From positions 1-64,000 of the forward strand of contig NZ_VENF01000007.1 in NCBI RefSeq assembly GCF_009711715.1: a stretch of DNA of 64,000 nucleotides, given 5' to 3'. The position numbers and the translations under genes are program-made. The stretch is from Methylophaga sp. GTDB taxonomy: Bacteria; Pseudomonadota; Gammaproteobacteria; Nitrosococcales; Methylophagaceae. Numbering within the stretch: the stretch's first letter is position 1; each line of letters starts with the position of its first letter. Shown piece by piece: positions 7,269 through 16,188 of this stretch. Below the pieces are notes generated by a model. It was not told the origin of the DNA and did no database searches. It saw only the letters and a list, made by a program, of their open reading frames with translations.

Positions 7269-9785
7269 CTAATACTGGGGATTGATTTTCTCCAGTCGCC
7301 AGATCTCGTTGTTGTATTCTTCCATGGTTCTGTCAGTGGAAAATTTACCACTATTGGCACTGTTGATAATACTCATCGCCAGCCAGCGTGGTTTATCTTC
7401 ATAGGCCTCAGACGCCCGTTGTTGCGCGTCGATATAGCTACGGAAATCAGCGACGGTCATCCACGGGTCATGCGGGCTGGTAAAGGCGGCAATGACCTCA
7501 TCAAAGCCCCCCGGCTCAAACTGGTTGAAGTGGCCAGACTCCAGCAAATCCACAACCCGGCGCAGATCGGCATCGTTATCGATAATAAAGCGGGGGTTGT
7601 AGCCATTTCTTGCTTCATTCACTTCAGACTCGGTCAGCCCGAACAGGAAGAAGTTGTCTTCACCCGCCTCATCACGGATTTCAATATTGGCGCCATCCAG
7701 CGTACCAATGGTCACGGCACCGTTCATCATAAACTTCATATTACCGGTACCCGATGCTTCCTTGCCGGCAGTGGAGATCTGTTCTGATAAGTCAGCGGCA
7801 GGGCAGATGACTTCCATGGCAGAGACCTGGTAGTTGGGCAGGAAGACAACTTTCAGCCAGTCGCCGACCTCTTCATCGTTATTGACGATGCTGGCGACAT
7901 TGTTAATCAGTTTGACGATTTGCTTGGCCATCACATAGCCCGGTGCCGCTTTACCGCCAAACAACACGCAGCGTTTGGTCAGGCCTTCTGTGTCGCCGCG
8001 TTTGATGCGGTCATATAGGTGAATAACATGCAGCACATTCAGCAACTGGCGTTTATATTCATGAATACGTTTGACCTGAATATCGAACATCGCATCCGGG
8101 TTGAACTCGACTCCGCAGCTTTGTTGAACCAGTGCGGCCAGCCGCTGCTTGTTGAGGCGTTTGGCGGCATGCCATTTCTGCTGGAATGCGGCGTCATGGG
8201 CGTAGCTCTCCAGTTTTTTGAGCTCGGTCAGTTCGGTAACCCATTTATCACCGATGGTTTCACTGATGAGCTGACTCAGATCCGGGTTGCACCAGGCCAG
8301 CCAGCGGCGCTGAGTCACGCCGTTGGTCTTATTGTTGAATTTCTGTGGCCACAGTTCATAAAAATCATGGAACAGGCCTTTTTTCAGCAGTTCCGAGTGG
8401 AGGGCGGCAACACCATTAACCGAGTAGCTGCCGACAATAGCCAGGTGAGCCATGCGAACTTGTTGCTGCGGGCCTTCCTCTATAATCGACATTCTGGCGA
8501 GTCGTTCCTTGTCGCCAGGCCAGTGGTTGGCGACTTCGCGCAGAAAGCGGGCATTGATCTCGTATATGATTTCCAGAATGCGGGGCAGCAGACGACCGAA
8601 CATATTGACCGGCCAGCGTTCCAGTGCCTCGGGTAACAGGGTATGGTTGGTATAAGCCATGGTGTGGCTGGTAATATCCCAAGCGGCATCCCAGCTCAAG
8701 CCATGTTCATCCATCAGCAGCCGCATCAGTTCTGCCACCGCCACGGTCGGGTGAGTATCGTTCAGCTGGAAGCAGTTTTTGTCGGCAAAGTTGTCGAACT
8801 TTTCACTATGGGTCGTCACCCAGTAATCAAGAATATCCTGCAGGCTCGCTGAAGCGAGAAAATACTGCTGGCGCAGACGCAGTTCCTTGCCGTTCTCACT
8901 GGCATCATTCGGGTAAAGCACCATGCTGATGTTTTCCGCCTCGTTCTTCGCCGCAACGGCATCAGTGTAAGAACCGGCATTGAAGTCTTCCAGGTTGAAT
9001 TCATCGGTGGCAGCGGCTTTCCACAGGCGCAGCTTATTGACGGTACCGTTCTGATAACCCGGCACCGGTAAGTCATAGGGCACGGCTAGGACATCATTGG
9101 TCTCGACCCAGTAGGCTCGGAGTTCACCGTCATGGTCACGATGAAACTCAGTGTGGCCGCCGAATTTGATCCGCTGGGTGAATTCGGGCCGTTCCAGTTC
9201 CCACGGGTTGCCGTCACGCAGCCAGTGATCCGGTTTTTCCACCTGATAGCCATTGACGATTTTCTGCTGGAACATACCGTATTCATAGCGTAGCCCATAA
9301 CCGGTGACCGGTAGTTGCAGCGTCGCGCAACTATCAATAAAGCAGGCAGCCAGACGGCCCAGGCCGCCATTACCCAGGCCGGCATCATGCTCCATTTCAA
9401 TCAGCTCTTCGAAACTCATACCCAGTTCGTTAAGGGCTTTGGTCGTCTCTTTTTCCAGTCCAAGGTTTAATGCGGCATTGCCCATCGCCCGCCCCATCAG
9501 GAACTCCATGGAAAGGTAATAGGCCTGTTTGCACTGGGCTTCGGCATAGGTGTGTTTGGTATGCTTCATCCGGTTGAACAGACGATCACGCAGGGTTAAC
9601 GCGAGCGCCGAATAGAGATAGTGACCGGAAGCACAACCTTTATCCTGCGCCAGGTGAGTGCCGTAATAGCGTTTGAAATCATTGACCAGGTCACTGCTGC
9701 TCATGCCCAGTTTCGGGGTGTTGTATAGCTCTGGAGCAGGCGTAGCAGTAAGCGCATAGCGAGGGCTCATAGACAGATCCTTCAT
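7269..9785 (-). CDS. glgP: Glycogen/starch phosphorylase
   Basis: An 838-residue glycosyltransferase family 35 enzyme that releases glucose-1-phosphate from alpha-1,4-glucans. The full family length is present. Conserved blocks include GNGGLGRLAACF near the N-terminus, RIHEYKRQLLN in the middle, and the PLP-binding block EASGTGNMKFMMNGA in the C-terminal domain. The frame opens at 9785; an internal ATG five codons in (9770) has AAGGA at ideal spacing and may be the real start. No other glycogen genes adjoin it: the tRNA lies downstream and the SoxD-like cytochrome gene ends 8 bp upstream on the same strand, so read-through from that gene is possible. Confidence 0.95.
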   Translation of the reverse strand: MKDLSMSPRYALTATPAPELYNTPKLGMSSSDLVNDFKRYYGTHLAQDKGCASGHYLYSALALTLRDRLFNRMKHTKHTYAEAQCKQAYYLSMEFLMGRAMGNAALNLGLEKETTKALNELGMSFEELIEMEHDAGLGNGGLGRLAACFIDSCATLQLPVTGYGLRYEYGMFQQKIVNGYQVEKPDHWLRDGNPWELERPEFTQRIKFGGHTEFHRDHDGELRAYWVETNDVLAVPYDLPVPGYQNGTVNKLRLWKAAATDEFNLEDFNAGSYTDAVAAKNEAENISMVLYPNDASENGKELRLRQQYFLASASLQDILDYWVTTHSEKFDNFADKNCFQLNDTHPTVAVAELMRLLMDEHGLSWDAAWDITSHTMAYTNHTLLPEALERWPVNMFGRLLPRILEIIYEINARFLREVANHWPGDKERLARMSIIEEGPQQQVRMAHLAIVGSYSVNGVAALHSELLKKGLFHDFYELWPQKFNNKTNGVTQRRWLAWCNPDLSQLISETIGDKWVTELTELKKLESYAHDAAFQQKWHAAKRLNKQRLAALVQQSCGVEFNPDAMFDIQVKRIHEYKRQLLNVLHVIHLYDRIKRGDTEGLTKRCVLFGGKAAPGYVMAKQIVKLINNVASIVNNDEEVGDWLKVVFLPNYQVSAMEVICPAADLSEQISTAGKEASGTGNMKFMMNGAVTIGTLDGANIEIRDEAGEDNFFLFGLTESEVNEARNGYNPRFIIDNDADLRRVVDLLESGHFNQFEPGGFDEVIAAFTSPHDPWMTVADFRSYIDAQQRASEAYEDKPRWLAMSIINSANSGKFSTDRTMEEYNNEIWRLEKINPQY

Positions 9786-9793
9786 TTCAGCAT

Positions 9794-10318
9794 TTATTGT
9801 GGGTAGGTGGCAGAAAAGCCGTTCCGATTAGGCATCGTTACCTGGGGTAGTGTGACTGCATTGAGTTCCACATCAGCTTCAATTATACCATCCTGACTCA
9901 GAATATAAGCGCAAAGTGCGTAGATTTCATTACTGTTGAGAGAGAATGGGGCGGAGGGTGGCATTGAGCGCCGGATATAATCAAACAGGGTGGTGGCAAA
10001 AGGCCAGTAGCTGTTCACCGTTTTCTCAGGGTATTCACTGGCGAGCGAGCCGACCTCACCGACCAGAGGCATGGCGCTGCCACCGATAGCGCCGAAACCA
10101 TGACAGGCAGCGCAATGCTGTTCGAATATGTGTTTGCCCTGTGAGGCTGTTCCAGAACCGGCTGGCAGACCTTGTCCATCCGGGGAGATGGTCAGGTTCC
10201 ATTCCGGCTTGTCACTCAGATCAGAAGCCGGCTGGCCCAGAGGTTGATAGAGCGGTTGCGCTGCCAGGGCAGGCAGCAAACTTAATAAGACCATAGTCAG
10301 GCTAATCCGGGTAAACAT
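9794..10318 (-). CDS. soxD: SoxD-like monohaem cytochrome c, partner of the molybdoenzyme
   Basis: A 174-residue exported c-type cytochrome. The N-terminus MFTRISLTMVLLSLLPALAA is a signal peptide, and one haem site CAACH lies at about residue 88-92. A likely axial methionine is in the RRSMPPSAPFSL region. I chose the ATG at 10318, which overlaps the end of the upstream gene by 17 bp; longer starts would remove the signal peptide. The tight overlap with the SoxC-like gene indicates that it takes the electrons from that enzyme. It is shorter than the diheme SoxD of Paracoccus-type sox operons and could equally be called SorB-like. Confidence 0.7.
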   Translation of the reverse strand: MFTRISLTMVLLSLLPALAAQPLYQPLGQPASDLSDKPEWNLTISPDGQGLPAGSGTASQGKHIFEQHCAACHGFGAIGGSAMPLVGEVGSLASEYPEKTVNSYWPFATTLFDYIRRSMPPSAPFSLNSNEIYALCAYILSQDGIIEADVELNAVTLPQVTMPNRNGFSATYPQ

Positions 10319-11561
10319 GATAAATAAATCCGTCCTCGCTGACTTCCCAGCTGATGATGGCGTTAAAGTGAAAAAAGCCATGGCTACCCCGTTTTGCGAA
10401 CAGTTCGTCACGGCTGGGCTGCACATAGCCTGTCTCATCAGTGGCACGACTCTGTAAAACAGCATATTGCCCTTGCCATTGCCAGGGGAGGCTAAAACGG
10501 GTGAAGGCCTTGCTTAGTACTGGCTGTTGCAGTTCGGCATCGACCCAGCTCTGACCGCCATCGGCTGATACTTCCACCCGGCTGATTTTGCCCTGACCTG
10601 ACCAGGCTAGGCCGGTCAGCTGGTAAACACCGGGATTGTCCGGCAAGGTCATGCCATGAGAAGGAGAGGTAATGAGTGATTTTGTGGCCATTTCAAAACT
10701 GAACTGGCGGGCAGTGCCGTCTGGCATCAGGTCGGTGTACTGGGCGGTCTCATCACGTGACATGACAGGTACTTCAGTGAGCCGAAGCTGGCGCAGCCAT
10801 TTGACGTTAACTATTCCTTCCCAGCCTGGCAGAACCAGCCGCAGGGGATAACCGTTCTCCGGCCGAAGCCGTTCTCCATTCTGATACAGCGCCAGAATCG
10901 CATCATCGAGTAGTTTTTCCAGCGGGATACTGACATTGAGCGAGGCGCCGTCCGCCGCCTCGGCGACAGCCCATTTGGCATTGTTTTTGATGCCGGCTTC
11001 CTGCAAGAGATATTTAACCGGAACGCCAGTCCACTCAGCATTGGAAACCAGGCCGTGGGTGTAGCCTGCTGCCGTTTCTACAGGCCTGCTGCGCCAGCTG
11101 CTGTTGCTGTTACCACCGCATTCAATAAAGCAAATGCGTGATTGTTGCGGATAACGTTTGAGGGCCTCGACAGTGAAACTCAGCGGTGTATCAACCAGGC
11201 CATCGATCAAAAGCGTATGGGTGGCGGGATCAATATCGGGTACGCCGTTGTGATGTCGCTCAAAGTGCAGGCCGTTGGGTGTAATCGTGCCCTGCAATTC
11301 ATGTAGAGGTGACCAGGAAACACCATTGCCGGGTGTGTCCGGGTTGGCGGAAATCCAGCGAATGATTTTGTTTTCGTAGGGTGAGGGCTGACCGTAATTG
11401 GAAAAGCCGGCCCCGGCCTGGGTCATCGACTCAGGCAAAATGTCACGATAGTCGATGTCGGACTGTGCTGACAATGCCGGCAGGCTGAACCCGGCAAAAG
11501 CGCCGCTTAAAGCCGTGTACTGAAGAAACTGTCGACGACTTTCGAGCGGGACTTTTTTCAT
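10302..11561 (-). CDS. soxC: SoxC-like molybdenum sulfite/sulfane dehydrogenase
   Basis: A 419-residue sulfite-oxidase-family protein. A twin-arginine signal is visible (SRRQFLQ at about 8-14). The Mo-ligand cysteine is in RICFIECGGNSNSSW at about residue 135-149, and blocks such as LHFERHHNGVPDIDP and YPLRLVLPGWEG match SoxC. The C-terminal Mo-co dimerisation domain follows. SoxC proteins oxidise the sulfane sulfur of a SoxYZ-bound intermediate, while related SorA enzymes oxidise free sulfite. With no soxXYZAB here, free sulfite or another sulfur oxide is equally likely. The engB stop-to-start gap is 6 bp on the same strand, suggesting a shared transcript. The cytochrome partner follows directly. 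Confidence 0.8.
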   Translation of the reverse strand: MKKVPLESRRQFLQYTALSGAFAGFSLPALSAQSDIDYRDILPESMTQAGAGFSNYGQPSPYENKIIRWISANPDTPGNGVSWSPLHELQGTITPNGLHFERHHNGVPDIDPATHTLLIDGLVDTPLSFTVEALKRYPQQSRICFIECGGNSNSSWRSRPVETAAGYTHGLVSNAEWTGVPVKYLLQEAGIKNNAKWAVAEAADGASLNVSIPLEKLLDDAILALYQNGERLRPENGYPLRLVLPGWEGIVNVKWLRQLRLTEVPVMSRDETAQYTDLMPDGTARQFSFEMATKSLITSPSHGMTLPDNPGVYQLTGLAWSGQGKISRVEVSADGGQSWVDAELQQPVLSKAFTRFSLPWQWQGQYAVLQSRATDETGYVQPSRDELFAKRGSHGFFHFNAIISWEVSEDGFIYHVYPD

Positions 11562-11567
11562 GCGGTA

Positions 11568-12185
11568 TTACTCTTGGGCAATCACTGTGTCGATTTCAAA
11601 CCATTGATTCAGTTTGCTTACTGCCTCATCACGACCGCTTTTATTCAGCGATGAAAACAGCTGCAGTGTTGCTGTCAGGTCTGCCTGTTGGAGCTTTTTC
11701 TGCACGTCCAGCATAACGGCTCTGGCAGCGCCGTGTTTAAGCTTGTCAGACTTGGTCAGTAGAATATGTACCGGCAGCGAAGCCTGTTTGGCCCAGCTCA
11801 GCATTTGCAGATCAAATTCTTTCAGCGGATGACGGATATCCATCATCAACATCAGGCCGCGCAAAGATTGTCGCGTTTCCAGATATTCTGCCAGTGTGGC
11901 CTGCCATTTCAGCTTCATGGCTTCAGGGACTTTGGCATAACCATAGCCGGGAAGATCGACCAACGCCCGCTGATCGTCGAGATGAAAGAAGTTAATCATC
12001 TGTGTGCGGCCGGGAGTTTTACTTGTTCTTGCCAGTGACCGGATGCCCGTGATCGTATTGATAGCACTGGATTTGCCGGCATTGGAACGGCCTGCGAATG
12101 CGACTTCAAAACCATCGTCCTCAGGCAACTGGGACAGTTTGGTCGCACTCCCGCTATAATAGGCATTTCGGTAAAACTGTGTCAT
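11568..12185 (-). CDS. engB: Ribosome biogenesis GTP-binding protein EngB (YihA)
   Basis: A 205-residue TrmE-Era-EngA-EngB-type GTPase needed for assembly of the large ribosomal subunit. Visible motifs are G1 [10 protein letters not shown]3 DLPGYGYAK and G4 TKSDK. I chose the ATG at 12185 ([14 protein letters not shown]), which matches the usual family start; the frame is open a further 16 codons. It is divergent from the cytochrome c4 gene, a neighbour commonly seen in gammaproteobacteria. Confidence 0.95.
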   Translation of the reverse strand: MTQFYRNAYYSGSATKLSQLPEDDGFEVAFAGRSNAGKSSAINTITGIRSLARTSKTPGRTQMINFFHLDDQRALVDLPGYGYAKVPEAMKLKWQATLAEYLETRQSLRGLMLMMDIRHPLKEFDLQMLSWAKQASLPVHILLTKSDKLKHGAARAVMLDVQKKLQQADLTATLQLFSSLNKSGRDEAVSKLNQWFEIDTVIAQE

Positions 12186-12274
12186 GGAACCATTCTGGGT
12201 GAAAAAAAATCTCAACAAGAGTAGCATACCCAAAGTTTTAAAGATGCAAGTTGCTTAGTTTTCAGGTAGAGAAG

Positions 12275-12886
12275 ATGAAAAGAATGTTGATGGCCGCTGT
12301 GCTGGGCATGGCGATGAGTACGACTCCATTTGTATGGGCTGCCGGTAATGTCTCGGCAGGTAAGGAAAAAGCAGCGGTGTGCGCCGCCTGTCACAGCACG
12401 GATGGCAACAGCCTGTCTGATGCGTTCCCTAAACTGGCAGGACAGCATGAAGGCTACATCATCAAACAGCTGATGGATTATAAAAACGGTGATCGCCAGA
12501 ATGCACTGATGGCGCCCATGGCCGCCAATCTGTCAGAACAGGATATGGCAGATCTGGCCGCTTACTTCGCCAGTCAGAAAACCGCCCCGGGTGCTGTATC
12601 TGAAGATCTGCTGGCCGCCGGCGAACAAATTTACCGTGGTGGTAATAAAGAAAGCGGTGTGCCTGCCTGCATGGCCTGTCATGGCCCTAACGGCAGCGGT
12701 GTCCCTGCAGCTAACTGGCCCAAACTGGCGTCACAGTACAGTGCTTATGTGGAAACGCAACTGCATGCTTTTGCCAAGGGTGAGCGTGCCAATGACTCCA
12801 ACAGCATGATGCGTGACATCGCCAGCAAAATGACCGAAGAGGAAATCAAGGCGGTTTCTGCCTACGTCTTCGGTTTGAAACCCTAA
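12275..12886 (+). CDS. Dihaem cytochrome c4
   Basis: A 203-residue periplasmic electron carrier with a clear signal peptide (MKRMLMAAVLGMAMSTTPFVWA) and two haem-binding CxxCH sites, CAACHS and CMACHG. Each lies in a class I cytochrome half, so this is the tandem-duplicated c4 fold. Cytochromes c4 pass electrons from the bc1 complex to terminal oxidases. The start at 12275 is preferred over an upstream TTG because it gives a proper signal peptide. The next two genes encode the machinery that attaches haem to such proteins. Confidence 0.92.
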   Translation: MKRMLMAAVLGMAMSTTPFVWAAGNVSAGKEKAAVCAACHSTDGNSLSDAFPKLAGQHEGYIIKQLMDYKNGDRQNALMAPMAANLSEQDMADLAAYFASQKTAPGAVSEDLLAAGEQIYRGGNKESGVPACMACHGPNGSGVPAANWPKLASQYSAYVETQLHAFAKGERANDSNSMMRDIASKMTEEEIKAVSAYVFGLKP

Positions 12887-12902
12887 ATACACAAATTCAC
12901 CG

Positions 12903-12951
12903 ACTGCACGGCTTTTCCGTGCAGTTGGGCTGAATTCAGGTCTGACCTGAA
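12903..12951 (+). promoter_or_regulatory. Two inverted repeats in the resB leader
   Basis: The first is ACTGCACGG-CTTTT-CCGTGCAGT (12903-12925), a perfect nine-pair hairpin without a T-run. The second is TTCAGGTC-T-GACCTGAA (12935-12951), a perfect 17-bp palindrome ending 14 bp before the resB start codon. The first may be a partial terminator or mRNA end after the c4 gene. The second could be an operator or a translation-controlling hairpin. Confidence 0.45.
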
Positions 12952-12965
12952 ACAGGGGCTCCCCC

Positions 12966-14975
12966 ATGTCACAATCACAGGACTCGCAACTGCCGCGTCG
13001 TTCCTTTGCCTGGCGAGTGTTCCACTTCCTGGGCAGTATGGAATTTGCCATCACCATGCTGATAACACTCGCGATTGCGTCTGTTATTGGCACCGTGCTG
13101 CAGCAGAACCAGCCATACCCCGACTATGTCATTAAATTCGGACCTTACTGGTTTGAAGTGTTCGAGGCTCTGGGTCTCTATGATGTCTACAGTGCGCTCT
13201 GGTTCCTGGCTATTCTGACTCTGCTGGTGGTTTCCACCACGGTGTGTGTGATCCGTCACGCCCCTTCCATGTTCAAGGACATGTTCAACCTGCGGACCCA
13301 TGTCCAGCATAAATCCCTGCGCAGTATGCATCATCATGCGCACTGGCATCAGCCGGGCGAGCTTGAGCACAATACCGTAGCGATACGTGACCGGCTTGCA
13401 ACCCAGGGATTTCGTACCCGTATCACTGAAAAAGGCGAAGATCGCCTTGTGTCGGCAATGCGCGGCGGCATGAACCGGCTCGGCTATATCCTGACCCATG
13501 TGGCGATTATCGTGATTTGTGTCGGTGGCCTGATGGACAGTAATCTGCCGCTTAAAATGGCGGAATGGCAGGGTCGTCTGGAAATCGAGACCCGAGACCT
13601 GCCATTGAGTCAGATCCCCAAGGAAAGTCGCCTGGCTGTCGGGCCGCAGGCATTTCGCGGCAGTGTCAGTATTCCTGAAGGCCGCGCTGCCAGTGTGGCT
13701 TATCTACCGATGCGCGATGGCTACCTGGTACAGAATCTGCCTTTTACCATCGAGGTGAAAGAGTTCCGTATTGAGCATTATCCCACCGGTCAACCCAAAT
13801 CATTTGAATCGGATCTGGTGATTTATGACCCGGATCTTGAACAGCCGCTGGAACAGACCATCGCGGTGAACCATCCGCTTATCCATAAGGGCTATGCGAT
13901 TTACCAGGCGAGTTTTGGTGACGGTGGCTCGGAACTGACTATCAATGCCTGGCCGCTGTTTGCTGGTCAGGCCGAGCCGACGGAATTAGAGACCAAGGTC
14001 TTTGAAACCCGCCAGATGCTCTGGGGTGACAGGGAACTGCAACTGGAAGTCACCGGTTTCAGGCCGTTTAATATCAATCCTGACCCGACCGAGGACGACC
14101 CAAAAAATGTTCGCAACTTCGGTCCCAGTATCCAGTTCAAGCTGCGTCGAGGTACCGGTGAAGCACTGGAGTTTGAAAATTATATGTATCCGGTGGAGCG
14201 TGACGGTCGTGACTTTTTCCTGAGCGGAGTACGTGGCAGCCCGTCCGAGGAGTTTGCTTACCTCTATCTGCCGGCTGATGAAGATGGCAGTATCGAGGGC
14301 TTTATTGATTTCCTGCATGCCCTGCATGATGAAGACAAGGTGGCAGCTGTCGCAGCGGAAATGAAAGATGAAACACTGGTCAGCCTGCAGAGTCAGGAGG
14401 ACACCATACTCGGAAACAGCCTGCAGCGGACACTGGAAACCCTGATGGCGATGTTTGTGCGCGGTGGTTTTGATGAAGTACGAGATTTTATTGAGCAGAG
14501 CCTACCGGAAGCCGAGCGTGATACGCTGGCACCGGCCTATTTGGCCATGCTCAGAGAAATGCTGGGACGGATTTATTTGAACAGTCTCGACTTGGAACCG
14601 GAGGAGGCCGTGGCAGAATCGCAGCTGCTGTTTTTACAGGATGCGATTGATGCGGTGGGCACGTTACCGCGTTATGGTTCACCGGTTTACCTGTCTTTGA
14701 CCGACTATAATCACATTGAATCAACCGGTCTGCAGATTGCCCGTTCACCCGGCAAAAATATTGTCTATCTGGGTTGTGCCTTTCTGATAGCCGGCGTATT
14801 TCTGCTGTTTTATCTGCCGCAACGCCGCTTCTGGGCCTGGCTCAGCCGTGATGGTGAACAGACGCGGATTGATCTGGCCGGCATGACCAATCGTAACCCG
14901 CGGGAATTCGATAGCTATTTTGAGCAAATTCATACGCAATTGCAGTCGACGCAGCGGAACTCTGCTGCTGACTGA
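12966..14975 (+). CDS. resB: Cytochrome c biogenesis protein ResB (Ccs1), System II
   Basis: A 669-residue ResB-family membrane protein. With CcsA it forms the System II synthase that exports haem and ligates it to apocytochromes c. Membrane segments are visible at about residues 18-40, 70-92 and 165-185. A large periplasmic region follows, and a last helix is at about 592-615 (IVYLGCAFLIAGVFLLFYL). A periplasmic histidine that may guide haem is in LEQTIAVNHPLIHKGYAIYQ. Most gammaproteobacteria instead use the multi-gene Ccm System I, so the System II genes here are a useful lineage marker. The gene is followed 36 bp later by ccsA. Confidence 0.92.
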   Translation: MSQSQDSQLPRRSFAWRVFHFLGSMEFAITMLITLAIASVIGTVLQQNQPYPDYVIKFGPYWFEVFEALGLYDVYSALWFLAILTLLVVSTTVCVIRHAPSMFKDMFNLRTHVQHKSLRSMHHHAHWHQPGELEHNTVAIRDRLATQGFRTRITEKGEDRLVSAMRGGMNRLGYILTHVAIIVICVGGLMDSNLPLKMAEWQGRLEIETRDLPLSQIPKESRLAVGPQAFRGSVSIPEGRAASVAYLPMRDGYLVQNLPFTIEVKEFRIEHYPTGQPKSFESDLVIYDPDLEQPLEQTIAVNHPLIHKGYAIYQASFGDGGSELTINAWPLFAGQAEPTELETKVFETRQMLWGDRELQLEVTGFRPFNINPDPTEDDPKNVRNFGPSIQFKLRRGTGEALEFENYMYPVERDGRDFFLSGVRGSPSEEFAYLYLPADEDGSIEGFIDFLHALHDEDKVAAVAAEMKDETLVSLQSQEDTILGNSLQRTLETLMAMFVRGGFDEVRDFIEQSLPEAERDTLAPAYLAMLREMLGRIYLNSLDLEPEEAVAESQLLFLQDAIDAVGTLPRYGSPVYLSLTDYNHIESTGLQIARSPGKNIVYLGCAFLIAGVFLLFYLPQRRFWAWLSRDGEQTRIDLAGMTNRNPREFDSYFEQIHTQLQSTQRNSAAD

Positions 14976-15011
14976 TGTTCTTAGGTTCTACGTGCGACAG
15001 CGCATTATGAG

Positions 15012-16172
15012 ATGGATATGAGCACACAACTTTCTACCCTTGATTCAGAAAAAACCAGCCTGGTTGCCTGGGGCTGGCGGCTGTTGATGGCGCTGTCAGC
15101 GATTGGGCTGTTCGGCTTTTATGGCGATATTCTCGATGTTTACGAAGTTTCAATCATTATCCTGACTGCGGTCGGTATGGCCTGGCTGGGACAGAACTGG
15201 CCTGGCTATCGCTGGCACACGGTGGCCGTGGCTGTACTCAGTCTGATCGCGGTAACGTTATATGGCAGCGATCTGGGGCATGCTGAAACCAGTTTCTGGC
15301 TGAATTATCTGCTTGCCAGCCAGTCGGCCTTTATGTGGATGAGCGCATTATTCGTGATGGCCACCGTGACCTACTTCGGCGGGCTGATTTTCCATTCCGA
15401 ATTCACAGAAAAAGTCGCCAGCTTCCTGACCTGGGCAGCCACCACAATGGGAATGATTGGTCTGATGGTCCGTTGGCGCGAGTCTTATCTGCTGGGGGCA
15501 GACATCGGTCACATTCCGGTCAGTAACCTATACGAAGTCTTTATTCTGTTCGCGGTGGTGACGGCCTTACTTTACCTTTTCTATGAACGCCGTTATCAGA
15601 CACGCAGCCTGGGCGGTTTTGTTCTGCTGGTCATCAGTGCCGCAGTCGCTTTCCAGCTCTGGTACACCTTTGACCGTCAGGCGCATGAAATTGAACCGCT
15701 GGTACCGGCGCTGCAAAGCTATTGGATGAAAATCCATGTACCGGCTAATTTCATCGGCTATGGCGCTTTTGCGATGGCGGCCATGATTGGCGTGGCTTAC
15801 CTACTGGTGGAAAGACAAACCGGTAAAGCCTCGGTCAGCCGTTGGGTACAGAAGATGCCCTCACTGGCTTTGATGGATGACCTGATGTACAAAACCATCG
15901 CGCTGGGCTTTGCTTTCTTCACGCTGGCCACCATTCTGGGTGCCCTCTGGGCAGCAGAAGCCTGGGGCGGTTACTGGTCCTGGGATCCGAAAGAAACCTG
16001 GGCGCTGATAGTCTGGCTGAATTATGCGGCATGGCTGCATATGCGAATGACCAAGGGCTGGCACGGCGGCCCCATGGCCTGGTGGGCGATTGTAGGTCTG
16101 TTTGTGACCCTGTTTGCCTTCCTCGGTGTCAATATGTTTTTATCCGGGTTGCATTCTTACGGCACGCTTTAA
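15012..16172 (+). CDS. ccsA: Cytochrome c biogenesis protein CcsA (ResC), System II
   Basis: A 386-residue polytopic membrane protein of the haem-handling CcmC/CcmF/CcsA family. The tryptophan-rich WWD signature is visible as WAAEAWGGYWSWDPKETWA at about residue 316-334, with conserved histidines in the flanking helices (for example HVPANFIGYGAF and AAWLHMRMTKGWH). It partners with ResB to move haem across the inner membrane and attach it to CxxCH motifs. The start is given as the ATG at 15012; a second ATG two codons on (15018) is equally possible. Confidence 0.93.
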   Translation: MDMSTQLSTLDSEKTSLVAWGWRLLMALSAIGLFGFYGDILDVYEVSIIILTAVGMAWLGQNWPGYRWHTVAVAVLSLIAVTLYGSDLGHAETSFWLNYLLASQSAFMWMSALFVMATVTYFGGLIFHSEFTEKVASFLTWAATTMGMIGLMVRWRESYLLGADIGHIPVSNLYEVFILFAVVTALLYLFYERRYQTRSLGGFVLLVISAAVAFQLWYTFDRQAHEIEPLVPALQSYWMKIHVPANFIGYGAFAMAAMIGVAYLLVERQTGKASVSRWVQKMPSLALMDDLMYKTIALGFAFFTLATILGALWAAEAWGGYWSWDPKETWALIVWLNYAAWLHMRMTKGWHGGPMAWWAIVGLFVTLFAFLGVNMFLSGLHSYGTL

Positions 16173-16188
16173 ATAAAAGGATATATCA

